NCBI GenBank assembly: GCA_023525975.1
Contig: CM042038.1
Location: 5,953,272 to 6,017,271, forward strand
Length of the DNA stretch: 64,000 nucleotides
Direction: 5' to 3'
From: Smallanthus sonchifolius
Taxonomy: Eukaryota; Streptophyta; Magnoliopsida; Asterales; Asteraceae
Position 1 is the stretch's first letter; each line of letters opens with the position of its first letter. The notes under the pieces were generated by a model. It ran no database searches. It saw only the letters and a program-made list of their open reading frames with translations, and was not told the origin of the DNA. Shown here one piece after another: positions 33,452 through 44,374 of this stretch. A program made the translations under genes and the position numbers.

Positions 33452-36400
33452 TTAAGAGTTTGACGTGGAGTGCTTGAACAGATTAGGATATTTGCGTATC
33501 ATCTGATCCTCGCGCTCCCAAGTAAATTCCGGTCCGCGTTTCGAGTTCCAACGGACTCGAACAATAGGGATTTTACTGTGCTTTAACGATTTGACCTCCC
33601 TATCCATAATTTCCACAGGTTCTTCGATGAAACGTAACTGTTCATCAACATGTAGTTCCTCCAGAGGAACTGCGAGTGATTCGTCTGCCAGGCATTTCTT
33701 TAAATTTGAGACGTGAAAGACGTTGTGCACACCACTAAGTCTTTCAGGTAGGTCCAGTTGGTACGCGACTGGTCCGATTCTCTTTAATATTTTGAAGGGT
33801 CCAACGTAACGAGGATTCAGTTTACCTCGTTTCCCGAAATGAATGACACCTTTCCAAGGTGAGACTTTGAGTAAGACCATGTCACCTACTTGTAACTCTA
33901 AAGGTTTACGGCGTTTGTCGGCGTAGCTCTTTTGACGATCCCGAGCTGCCGCCATACGGTTTCTAATTTGAACGATCTTTTCGGAAGTTTCAAATACAAG
34001 TTCAGGACCTGTGAGTTGGCTATCTCCAACCTCGGTCCAACAAATGGGAGAACGGCATTTCCGTCCATAAAGTGCTTCGAATGGGGCTGCCTTGATGCTA
34101 CTGTGATAAATGTTGTTGTCGGAGAACTCCACCAACGGTAGGTGAGACTCCCAAGTGTTACCGAAATCGATCACACAAGCTCGTAGCATGTCCTCTAGAG
34201 TTTGGATAGTACGTTCTGTTTGACCATCGGTTTGAGGATGGTAAGCTGTGCTCATATCTAGACGTGTGCCTAAGGCCTTATGTAACGACTGCCAGAAACG
34301 AGAAGTGAATCGTGCATCACGATCAGAAATAATGGAGATTGGCACTCCGTGCCGAGAGACTACTTCTTTCAAGTATATTCGAGTGAGTTTATCCATTTTG
34401 TCGGTTTCTTTGATTGCTAGAAAGTGAGCAGATTTTGTTAGTCGATCAACAATTACCCATATAGTATCACATCCGGTAGGGGTTCGGGGTAATTTGGTGA
34501 TGAAGTCCATGGATATTTGTTCCCATTTCCACATGGGAATTTCTGGTTGCTGCAGGAGACCGGATGGTTTTTGATATTCAACTTTGACCTTCGCGCAGGT
34601 CAGACACTTACTAACATAAGTGGCTATATCGGCCTTCATCTTCGGCCACCAATATAGTACTTTTAGGTCATGGTACATTTTATCGGAACCCGGATGAATG
34701 GAGTAACGAGATTTATGAGCTTCATCCATGATTAGTTCCCTTAAATTTCCGAACACTGGAATCCATATTCGTTCGACAAAGTAACGAATTCCGTCAGATT
34801 TTACTTCAAGTTGTGCTTCCATGCCGCAAGTACCTTCTAACGGTAGGTTATCTTCTTTCAAGGCTTCAAGTTGAGCACTACAGATTCTGTCAGGCAATCC
34901 AGGGTGAATAGTGAGTTGTAACGCTCGAACTCGTTTGGGTTTTGTTTCCTTTCGGCTTAGTGCATCAGCCACAACGTTAGCTTTACCCAGATGATACCGG
35001 ATCGCACAGTCGTAATCATTTAAAAGTTCAACCCAACGACGTTGTCGCATGTTCAACTCCTTCTGCTCGAAGATATGCTGGAGGCTCTTGTGGTCGGTAT
35101 AGATGGTGCATTTGGTACCGTACAAGTAATGTCTCCATATCTTAAGTGCAAAAACTACTGCTCCCAACTCTAGGTCATGAGTGGTGTAGTTTTTCTCGTG
35201 AACCTTTAACTGACGTGAAGTGTATGCGATTACCTTTTCGCGTTGCATTAAGACACAACCCAGACCTTGAATAGATGCATCACAATACACCACAAAATCA
35301 TCGGTTCCTTCCGGAAGAGCTAAAATAGGTGCACTGCAAAGTTTCTGTTTGAGGTGTTGGAAAGCTGACTCTTGGTTATCGCCCCAATTATAGGCTTTTC
35401 CTTTTTAAGTTAAGGCGGTGAGAGGTTGCGTAATCTTTGAAAATCCTTCGATAAAATGATGGTAATATCTAGCCAATCCCAGAAATTGTCGCACCTCAGT
35501 CGGAGTCGTCGGTGCTGCCCAATTCTTGATGGCTTCTATTTTGGATGGGTCGACATGTATCCCTTTTTCATTTACCACATGCCCTAGAAACTGATCTTCC
35601 CGAATACAGAATTCACATTTGGAAAACTTAGCATAAAGCTGCTCTTGCTTAAGTAGTTCCAAAATTAGACGCATATGTTCCTCATGTTCTTCCTCGTTCT
35701 TGGAATAAATAAGGATGTCATCGATGAAAACGATAACAAACTGGTCAAGGTAAGGCTTACACACACGGTTCATGAGCATGAATACCGCGGGTGCGTTGGT
35801 TAAACCGAAAGGCATGACCATAAATTCGTAATGGCCGTACCTCGTTCTGAATGCAGTCTTAACTGATGATAGCCGGACCTAAGGTCTATTTTGGAATAGA
35901 AACTTGATCCTTGTAGTTGATCAAAAAGGTCATCAATACGAGGTAAAGGGTAGCGGTTCTTGATTGTGACTTTATTCAGCTCCCGGTAATCAATACACAT
36001 ACGAAACGTACCGTCCTTCTTCTTGACAAATAATACCAGAGCTCCCCACGGTGATGAACTAGGTCGGATGAAACCTTTATCCAATAAGTCTTGCAATTGA
36101 GTGGACAGTTCCTGCAATTCACTGGGTGCCAGTCTGTAAGGTGCCCGAGCAATCGGTGCTGCTCCGGGTGCTAGGTCAATTTGGAATTCAACCTGACGGT
36201 GTGGTGGTAAACCGGGCAGATCCTCGGGAAATACTTCCAAAAATTCATGCACAACGGGAATATCTTCGATCTTCTTCTCTTCTGACGGTTGTTCAGCAAC
36301 AAGGGCCAAAATAGCCGTATGCCCCTTTCGAATACATTTTTGTGCTTTCATGAAGGATATAATTCCCATGACTGCACCAACTCTTTCGCCTTGGATGGAA

Positions 36401-36894
36401 AGGGTTTCTCCATTCGAGAGAGGTACACGTACAATCTTCTCACGACATATAATTTCGGCTTGGTTTTTAGATAGCCAATCCATGCCGACGATTACATCAA
36501 AACTACCAAGTGTGACCGGCATAAGGTCGATATCAAATGTATGTGTAGCTAGCTCAAGTTTACATCCTTTAAGTATGTGAGTTGCCTCAATTATTTGACC
36601 GTCAGCTATCTCTATTGTATACTTATCTTCTAATAGAGATGAAGTTCCTTTTATCATATTACTAAATTTCTTAGATATAAAACTTCTATCAGCACCAGTG
36701 TCAAAAAGGACAGAAGCAAAGAAATTATTTACGAGGAACTTACCGGTAACCACATTATGGTCGTAACGGGCTTCTCCAGATCCTAGTACGAAGGCTCGTC
36801 CCTTCGCACCATTTCCTCCCCCATTGCCATTATTACCACCATTCCCATTGTTATTGTGGTTAGGGTTGTGATTTCCATTACCCCCTTTCTTCAA
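33452..36894 (-). pseudogene. pol: E2 protease-RT-RNase H-integrase-chromodomain, disrupted
   Basis: The first piece, 35800-36894, holds the aspartic protease site (LFDTGADRSFI) and the N-terminal half of reverse transcriptase (YRELNKVTIKNRYPLPRIDD). It loses frame near 35850-35865, where about eight codons present in E1 and E4 are missing, with a frameshift. The second piece, 35405-35821, has the FIDD box. A stop follows near 35405. The third piece, 33452-35293 (613 codons), holds RNase H (VYCDASIQGLG), integrase (CLTC zinc site; DFITK, SDRDARF, GQTERTIQ) and a chromodomain ending (VRVRWNSKRGPEFTWERED). The integrase-chromodomain half is intact; the element cannot make an active polymerase. 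Confidence 0.9.
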
Positions 36895-38083
36895 CTGAGG
36901 ACAGTTCTTCCGAATATGCCCTTCCTTTCCACACTCAAAGCAAGCCCTAGTAGACCCCGGTTGTTGGAAGGGTTGTTTAGTTTGTAATTCACCCCTGCAG
37001 TCCTTAGCAGCATGGCCTATTTTACCACACCTCTGGCAACGATTGCAGAACCCAAAGTGTGCAAGTTACACTTCGGGGACTTCCCCGCATAACCACCCTG
37101 GTTTTGGCCAGAAGAGGTCGACTGATTGAAGTTCTTGGTAGGCTCGAACCTACGCTGTTGCTGTTGTTGCGGTTGGTTAAACTGGGGTTGGTTGGGTTGA
37201 GGTCCTTTGGAGTGGGAGTTAGAGTGGTTGTGGGTGTTGGAATGGTGATCGAACTTGCGTTTGTGGCTGTCGGTGGGTTTAGCAACTTAACCTCTTGGAG
37301 GTAAAGTTCCTTGCGTCACCGCCTGATCGGTCAATTTGTGAGCAAGTCTGATGGTCTGTTGGATGGTGGTAGGGTTGGATGAGGTCACCTTGCTTTGAAT
37401 CTGAGGTACCAAACCTCCAATGTATAGTTCAATCCGTTTGTAATCCGGAGTCACCATGTGTGGGCACATGGTGGCAAGTTCGTGCGAACGGGCGGTGTAG
37501 AGTTTAATTTCCGAACCCTCCATCTTAAGGTTCCAGAACTCTCCCTCTAGCTTTTGAATTTCATCTCGTGGGCAATATTCTTCCTTCATCATTGTTTTAA
37601 ATTCCTCCCACGGGAGTCCATTTGCCATTGCTAGTCCCAACATTTGAACTTGGGCATTCCACCATGTTAGGGCTGGGCCTTCTAAAGTTCCAGCAGCAAA
37701 TTTCATTTGGTTAGCCACGGGGCAGTTGCACATGGCTATTACTGATTCAACCTTCTCAAACCAGCGAAGTAATCCAACTGCTCCTTCAGCTCCACTAAAG
37801 GTGTGGGGCTTGCAGTCCATGAATGCCTTGAAAGTGCAGGCTGGCTGTTGATTTTGTTGGCCTGGATTTAGAAATACAAATTGGGTTGGAATTATAGAGT
37901 TTAGAAATATGTTCTTAGGAGAAGGATTGACACTACTAGTCAATAGTTAAAGCATTTACCTGTAGCATTCTGTGCTGCTAGGGCCTCTGCCACACTATTG
38001 TTTATCAAAGCTGCTAGCTCTGCTGCCGTCATGTTGATGGTACCACGACCACCGGTACGGCCTCCTCGTCCTCTCCCAGACAT
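36895..38083 (-). pseudogene. gag: E2 gag with a probable 98-nt intron, disrupted
   Basis: The ATG at 38083 opens MSGRGRGGRTGGRGTINM, a basic gag-like start, and runs 41 codons plus one base to 37960. Unspliced, the frame stops soon after (...GKCFNY). A GTAAAT donor (37959) and a TTTCTAAATCCAG acceptor (ending 37862) would remove 98 nt and join it in frame to the gag domain at 37861 (GQQNQQPACTFKAFMDCKPHTF). The gag domain continues to an in-frame TAA (37287-37289). The same frame then reads on through a Pro/Gln-rich linker, shifts near 37065, and reaches two zinc knuckles (CQRCGKIGHAAKDC, CFECGKEGHIRKNC) at 36910-37040. The intron is an inference from splice signals and frame. Confidence 0.75.
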
Positions 38084-38335
38084 GATTATTCACAATCACA
38101 AATGAAAAACAATGAGAAATATATCGCATATTAAACATTATTCAGGTACGAGTAAGGAGATACAACATCTAATATTTTGAAAATTAAATAAATTGTAAGG
38201 CTACAAAATAAATAACTCAAATATTAAACTTCTCATGCTTTTATTGGATGGGAACAACCTTACCCATCTAGGTTTGAAAAGAGAAATAACATAAGCAAAA
38301 ACAAACATGAAAAGGAAGATAGATTAGGAAGATCC

Positions 38336-39112
38336 TCAAACATCCTCGTCATAAGAAGAGACGTATGACTGTGCATCATCGATCTCCACTGGCTCTTCCT
38401 CAGCTGGTTCCCCCTCCAAGGGCTCCTCCTCGAAGGGATCTTTTTCAAAGGGCTCCTCCTCAAAGGGTTCTTCCTCATCGTCAGATACTGGAATGTCTTC
38501 CGGGTGTAGGGCCGCTTGCAGTTGGGCTTCCAAGTGAGCCACCCTCTCTTGAAGGCCTTCAACAGTGTGGTTTGCCACATGTAGCTGAGCTTCCATAGCA
38601 GCTAATCTCTCCAGAACTCCTTGCATATCATCATCCATAGTGTCAGCCCTCGTCTCTAGGTGTGCCACACGATCCACTAGAAGGTTGTGGACATGGTCCG
38701 TTGCAGCTAGTTCGGTAGTCAAGTGTTCTACTCCTACCCTATTCTTCTCTACTTGGGGTCCATTCTCCATAAGTTTAGGTATCTCCTCGGTGGCATCTTG
38801 TACAAAACTTAACTCCTTCAACATATAAGATACGAATGCTGCGAAGGCTTGTTCCATGGTGCATGGTAAGCTAGGTAGTGTAGACGATGAAGATGCGGAT
38901 CCAAAGTACGGTGATGGAACATCTCCCATTTCGATCCACCTTTGGATCATATGTGGGTATACATCCCAATTGAGAGCATAATCCAATGCTCGTGCGTTGC
39001 TCGGCTCGCCTTGGTCAATTGAGGTAGTCCGGCGCCTTTTGGGCTCCGGGGATGAGAGTACAGGTGTCTTATGCCCTGATGCGTTAGGTGATGGAGGTGG
39101 TGTTGACGACAT
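38336..39112 (-). CDS. E2 accessory ORF upstream of gag (about 258 aa, unknown function)
   Basis: Intact ORF between primer site and gag. The ATG at 39112 (MSSTPPPSPNASGHKTP) is favoured over the in-frame ATG at 39145, because the extra 11 residues look like leader. It has a Ser/Pro-rich start with a basic patch (PEPKRRRT, possible nuclear signal), then a helical region with heptad-like Leu/Val spacing (about residues 130-210, VAHLETRADTMDDDMQGVLE), probably a coiled coil. It ends in a very acidic tail of repeated EEPFEE/DPFEE units. No known domain. It lies where E4 has its own unrelated accessory ORF. It has stayed open although gag and pol have decayed. Confidence 0.65.
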   Translation of the reverse strand: MSSTPPPSPNASGHKTPVLSSPEPKRRRTTSIDQGEPSNARALDYALNWDVYPHMIQRWIEMGDVPSPYFGSASSSSTLPSLPCTMEQAFAAFVSYMLKELSFVQDATEEIPKLMENGPQVEKNRVGVEHLTTELAATDHVHNLLVDRVAHLETRADTMDDDMQGVLERLAAMEAQLHVANHTVEGLQERVAHLEAQLQAALHPEDIPVSDDEEEPFEEEPFEKDPFEEEPLEGEPAEEEPVEIDDAQSYVSSYDEDV

Positions 39113-39214
39113 GATCCTGCAACATTTTGTATAAGTACCCAACATCCAAATGACATGTAACTAATGTGTGAGGCTATAGTCTAGTATGCAATCCTAATTC
39201 TCTATAACCAATGT

Positions 39215-39226
39215 ATCTGATACCAA
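39215..39226 (-). other. E2 primer-binding site (tRNA-iMet type)
   Basis: On the minus strand TTGGTATCAGAT, two bases inside the 5' LTR; matches the initiator tRNA-Met site apart from its end. Confidence 0.8.
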
Positions 39227-39228
39227 TC

Positions 39229-42200
39229 TGTCACACCCCCAGTTTCAACTAACGGAGTATTACCGTTTTGGGAAGTGACAAACCAGGATCTCAGACACTA
39301 GTTACATTGAACGACTCTACATGGGACTCAAAATGAAAATATCTTTTAAATCAGAGTATCAATGCGGAAGCGTAAAGAAAGTAAATGCGCAAAATACACG
39401 CGCCCAAAACCAAAGTCCAAAAGTCCAAACCAAACAACCAAACAAAGTACAATATAATAAATCAACCAAACATAAATAGACACAAAGCAAAGCAGTTGAA
39501 TCCCATGCATGCCCTAACGTGCACTTGTGTCTTAGCTTAGCGTCCTGAGAAAACATGTAAGAAAAAGTGTCAACACAAGGTTGGTGAGTTCACAGGTTTC
39601 AAATAAATAAGTAAGCGTTACCAGATTTATGATCATTCAATATGTATCTATAGGTAGCTAACCTATGTTCATGTTTTAGCTCAAGTGCTCGCAACCGAAA
39701 CTGACTGTTTGTTTATTGCCTCCTGCCAGGTTCTATCAATACTGGCCATGTGAATAGGCTAACATTTCACCCGTTCGATATCCAATCGAGTTAGCACGAC
39801 TAACGAGGGTGGGATTTGTCAAACCCAGTAGTACTACTAAACATTACCTCGCTAAGATCCATATTAACGGTTCGAAATAAGATGAGGACTTTCTGTGATA
39901 GCATGTTACACTTAGCTTTAACATTTATAGCATATGAAATACAAAATCTAAAAATCATTTTAAGCATGTTTTCTCCCCCAAGTTAAAAGCAGTAAAAAGG
40001 GGTCGTGAAACTTACCTGCTTGGCGTTGAAGGTAGTTTCACACTAGAAGTAAATTGGAACCACGAGTGTAAGTCTCAAACGACTTACGAATGCCCTACAA
40101 TTATAAACACATAAATTAGAGATAAAAATTGGGACTTGTGACAGCGAAACGGAAAGAGAAACGTCCTAAGGAAACATTCTAATGTTCAAGAGTAAACGAA
40201 CGTGTCTACGGGGATAGGAATTCCTAAATTTATTATTAAGATATATATATATATACACGTTACGCGACGAATGACAAAAATAATAATAAATATAATCGAG
40301 TGTTTTGTCATTCACAAAAATTAGGAAAATAATATAATTTAATATATTATTTTTAGATTCGAAAGAACATTCTAATTACTCGTTTGTGGTACAAAATAAT
40401 AAATATATTATTTTTATGAACGTAGCAATGCGAGTAAATAATATAACTAATTATATTATTATTTAGTTTCAAATGTTACACGAGGTTGTAAAACGATACG
40501 AAATAATATATATATATTATTAAATAACACGAGTCACGGTTTGAAAATAAACGTATTATTTTATACGAGTTTGTGGCTTAAAATAATATAAACATATTAT
40601 TTTTACTTGAGGATAATAACAATACATTATTTATAAAAGTGGGTATAATATATAAAAATATGTTAATAATTCAAACCCGAGCCTACGGGATGTTTTCCGG
40701 GCTAAAACACAATTGTATAATATTATAATATTATAGGGTTTGATTTTTATTAATTAAATATTAACAGAAAAATGTTTAAAAATGATTGTGGGAGCCCGGC
40801 CTCGAACCCGGGTCTCTCCCACACACGCACACAGCTCTAACCAGTCCCGGCCGCTAGGCTATCGCGACAGATCCCGGTTCCATATTGTTTTAATCAGTAA
40901 TTCCCGTGGGTTCTTCTTCCCCCACGCACGCCGAACCAAACCAGCCCCCTTAACCCACGATTTGGACCACGATCGGATTTGAAAGCATAAGGGTTTTGTT
41001 AATCGAAGGTTTTCGGTCCTGTGGGTGAGTTTAATTTGAAAACCAACAGCTTTAAGATCGATAATTTACAGAAACAGGTATCGTAACCCTAGTTTATAAA
41101 CATGGATTCAATTGATCGATTCTGATATTAAAAGTTGTTGAAATGATGGGGCTTTTATTAAACAAGACCTTGTGAATCTGTTGATGTGGTTTAATTGTAT
41201 CAAATTCATGTTTAAGATCAAAACCCCCAATTTGAACCAAGAACAAACCCTAATTATTGGATCAAGATCAATTCGATGATAGAAGCCCGAGATTTCATAG
41301 GGCTTTCGATCTACAGAAGATTACGAGTCTAATGGTATGATTTAATTTGATTTAAATACGGTTTAGAATTGAATTCGATAACTTGGTTTCACATGAACCC
41401 TAGATTACCGGTTATAACAATTTTGATAATAAAACCTCGAATTGACAGAGGGTTTTCAAACAACATGGTATTGCGAATCAAACTGTATAGGTTAATTGAA
41501 TTTTGATTTCGTCTAGACTAGGGTTCGATTAAACCGGTCTGTGATGAACCCTAGAGTCGTGATCTTGATCGAATTGATAATGTAAGCCACAATAATCATA
41601 GGGCTTTCAATATATGGGTAAAAACGAATCTGTGGGTATGATCAATTACCTCTAATGATGTCAAATTGATAGAGCTCGATCAGATGGAGGTCCGACTCCG
41701 AGTGTCTTGGTCTTCGGCAAGTTCAGCCGCGTCTCCGACGAAATTAGAGTACTCAGGAGGTTCAGAAGAATTCGATTGAAGTACGTGGGTGTGTAATTCG
41801 TAAGAATTTCGACTGACAAGAACGAATTTGATCGATTTAGGATTGGTTTCGACGGTTACGGAATAATTCGTCATTAATTCGATTAATGTGTTAATGATGG
41901 ATGATTTAATTGATGATTAAGGCCGTTAAAGATAAAAATTGAGTGCTAAAGTTTCCAATTTCCGTAGAATCGATTTGAAATTTTCAGTTTTGATTGGATT
42001 TACACGAGTTTGACTTCAAAAGTCAAACAGAATTGAATTGATTCGATTTTTGACTTTGGGGAGTCAACAATTCGATTTGGCATATTTACACAACTAGTCC
42101 CTGCAGTTTTGAGTTGATTTTGTGACCGAATTAGTTCTTGAGGTTAGATTTGATTAACGGGGTTAAGTTTTTCATAAGAAACTTAACGGAATAGTTAACG

Positions 42201-42229
42201 GAATTAACTGAAAAATCCGGATTGTCACA
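39229..42229 (-). repeat. E2 5' LTR (3001 bp)
   Basis: TGTCACACCC...ATTGTCACA on the plus strand. It is uninterrupted and preserves the pre-insertion site of E3 near 39645-39652 (AATATGTATCTATAGG). It contains TA-rich stretches (40240-40260, 40500-40520) and the tRNA-like segment at 40788-40868. Confidence 0.93.
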
Positions 42230-42307
42230 CAGACTGACATCCGTACGTTGGTCCCATAATCAGCTTGAGTCCAGACATTTGGGGATGTCTGAATCTCTCA
42301 AACTATT

Positions 42308-42320
42308 GCTCTGATACCAA
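42308..42320 (-). other. E1 primer-binding site (tRNA-iMet type)
   Basis: On the minus strand TTGGTATCAGAGC, two bases from the 5' LTR. Being now about 31 kb from E1 gag shows how far the nested insertions have stretched the element. Confidence 0.9.
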
Positions 42321-43260
42321 CTTGTAAGGCCCTTCTTCCGGGTAACCTCACTTGTTGGATTTACTCATAAATATAGTCATTAATTACTGAACTTTTAATT
42401 AAAAACATTCAAACACAGCGAAAACATTCAACATTTGAGTACATTACAGCGGAAGTCTTAATATTCAAAACATTAGCCATTATCTAAACAAAACATAAGG
42501 CGGGATGTCAGTCACGTGCCGGGCAGCCTTCACGCCTTCGCACGACCCTTTCCTTTGTTACCTGAAATGTATACTAAAAGTCAGCTAACGCTGGTGAGTT
42601 CTAGTTTAAAACTATTAAGTATGATCATTCTTTTCTTTATAGGTATACATAATTATATACATTCATAACTTTTGCTTTTCTTTCATCTTTCTTTTGTGAT
42701 TACATATATATAAAATATGTATTCATAGACTTTTGCTTTTCTTTCATCTTTCTTTCGTGATTACATACATATAAGTATGCATTCACCTTTTTATTTTCTT
42801 AACTTTCATGGGTTATGCACTTAAGAGTGATTAACCCGTCATTTGTTTGCGATTGTTACAAAGACAAACGCCTCGGTCCATCGTCATGGCCCGCCATTCT
42901 TACAACCGTCCGGCAACTAGTATCCGTCCGTAATTTGATTCTTACAACCGTCCGACAACTTGTGTCCGTCCGTCATGACTTACAACCGTCCTACCGAAGT
43001 AGTCCGTCATTATCTTACAACCGTCCTACCGAAGTAGTCCGTCATTATCTTACAACCGTCCTACCGAAGTAGTCCGTCATTATCTTACAACCGTCCTACC
43101 GAAGTAGTCCGTCATCATCGAAGCGTCCATAACTTTTTCTTATACTTGTCAAGCAATATATACATGGATATAAAGCAAGATTTCATTCTTACACATTGTG
43201 TTATTCTTTCATTCATTCTATATAATCATACGATTCATTCTTTGTGCATAATTCATTTTC

Positions 43261-43262
<2 letters not shown>

Positions 43263-43333
<71 letters not shown>
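43263..43333. repeat. Long (TA)n microsatellite
   Basis: About 35 TA units; the same site in the other E1 LTR (4896-4915) has about ten. The expansion happened after E1 inserted, since both LTRs start identical. Confidence 0.95.
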
Positions 43334-43340
<7 letters not shown>

Positions 43341-43584
43341 TTAGTATATCACGTATGATCACATTAGCATTCATATCATTTATTCATTTAGTGTATACAT
43401 TTCAGCCCCAAAACATTTGAAAACATTTGCACATAACATAGAAGGGGGCACATAGAACTCACCTGATGAGTAGTTTCTGAGATACAGTTAGCTGGTTACT
43501 GAGCGTCACTAATGTCACTCACGATCTGTATAATGAAGTCATACTCGTAAGGTAGTGCCACTAGACATTACTATGCCTGAACCT

Positions 43585-43880
43585 AGTAGTTTCGACGGAT
43601 TGGTCTATATCGAAACTTGGTAGTTTCGATAGGTTGCTTCTGTCGAAACTTGGTAGTTTCGATAGGTTGCACTTATGTCGAAACTTGGTAGTTTCGATAG
43701 GCTGCTTCTGTCGAAACTTGGTAGTTTCGATAGGCTGCTTCTGTCGAAACTTGGTAGTTTCGATAGGCTGCTTCTGTCGAAACTTGGTAGTTTCGATAGG
43801 CTGCTTCTGTCGAAACTTGGTAGTTTTGATGGGTCTGCACATATCGAAACTAAGTAGTTTCGATGGGTCTGCACATATCG
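43585..43880. repeat. 33-bp hairpin tandem array in E1 5' LTR
   Basis: About eight units with arms AGTTTCGA / TCGAAACT. It lies about 340-640 bases downstream of the minus-strand TATA box, so it should be part of the transcript leader. Confidence 0.9.
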
Positions 43881-44245
43881 TCTTCCCCAAAATCCGAAGT
43901 TTTTGCATGCACGTCTGATCGAGTCAATATCTCAACTTTCTTAGATCAAAATGTTCGGTTTTCATTCTAGATGCTATACCTAAGCTCATTTTCAAGTTTC
44001 ATCCGCAAAATCGTTACCTTTTTAGCCAAAACCCGGAAATCCTAGAAAGTCATAAAAACTCAGATTATGATCGAACGCTTACCTGGATTGGATTTCTGAT
44101 TCGGCGGAGATGATCACGAGCACAGCAGCAACGTTCTCCTGAATTTCTAAGTCGATCCGTCACTTTCTCTCTCTAGGCCCGTGCTCTCTTCTCTCTCTCT
44201 AGAACTTGAGATTGGTGGAAAATGAGAAGTTTGGGCAGCCCTTGC

Positions 44246-44254
44246 CCTTATATA
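44246..44254 (-). promoter_or_regulatory. E1 LTR TATA box
   Basis: TATATAAGG on the minus strand, about 120 bases into the coding-strand LTR, followed by a CT-rich tract (44165-44205 on the plus strand). Confidence 0.55.
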
Positions 44255-44374
44255 CTTGGGCTTCCTTCGGCCCGTTGGAGCCGAGCCCAAGCCCATCCAT
44301 TTTTCTTTCGTCATTTGAAAATTATAATTTCGATCGTGCCATGATTTATTTATTACCAGTTTTGGGATGTTACA

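Larger units (their letters stand above)
10876..42229 (-). mobile_element. E2: Ty3/gypsy Tekay-type chromovirus, disrupted, with nested E3 and E4
   Basis: Flanked by CAGAC (10871-10875 and 42230-42234), a perfect 5-bp target duplication inside the E1 leader. Its 5' LTR is 39229-42229 and its 3' LTR is 10876-11305 plus 30740-33327, split by E3. Without the nested DNA it is about 11.9 kb. Internal order on the minus strand: primer site, accessory ORF, gag with a probable intron, pol, duplicated 3' junction. Gag and pol carry stops and indels. Confidence 0.92.
3884..44374 (-). mobile_element. E1: Ty3/gypsy Tekay-type chromovirus, broken and split
   Basis: Bounded by LTRs at 3884-5990 (3') and 42323-44374 (5'). 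Target duplication AACCT (3879-3883) / AACCG (44375-44379), one mismatch. Internal order on the minus strand: primer site, short leader, gag, protease, reverse transcriptase, RNase H, integrase, chromodomain, polypurine tract. E2 and its nested contents separate the leader at 10875/42230. Gag-pol carries at least three stops and one 4-bp frameshift, so it is non-autonomous. The LTRs differ mainly in tandem-repeat copy number and a TA microsatellite. Confidence 0.9.
42323..44374 (-). repeat. E1 5' LTR (2052 bp)
   Basis: Pairs with 3884-5990. Contains four copies of the 35-bp repeat (42974-43114), a TA run of about 70 bp (43263-43333), the 33-bp hairpin array (43585-43880) and a minus-strand TATA box TATATAAGG at 44246-44254. 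Confidence 0.92.

Noticed and set aside
37022..37304. ORFs of 87 and 81 codons over the E2 gag linker
   Set aside because: These are off-frame readings of the Pro/Gln-rich gag linker; the true frame continues gag towards its zinc knuckles.
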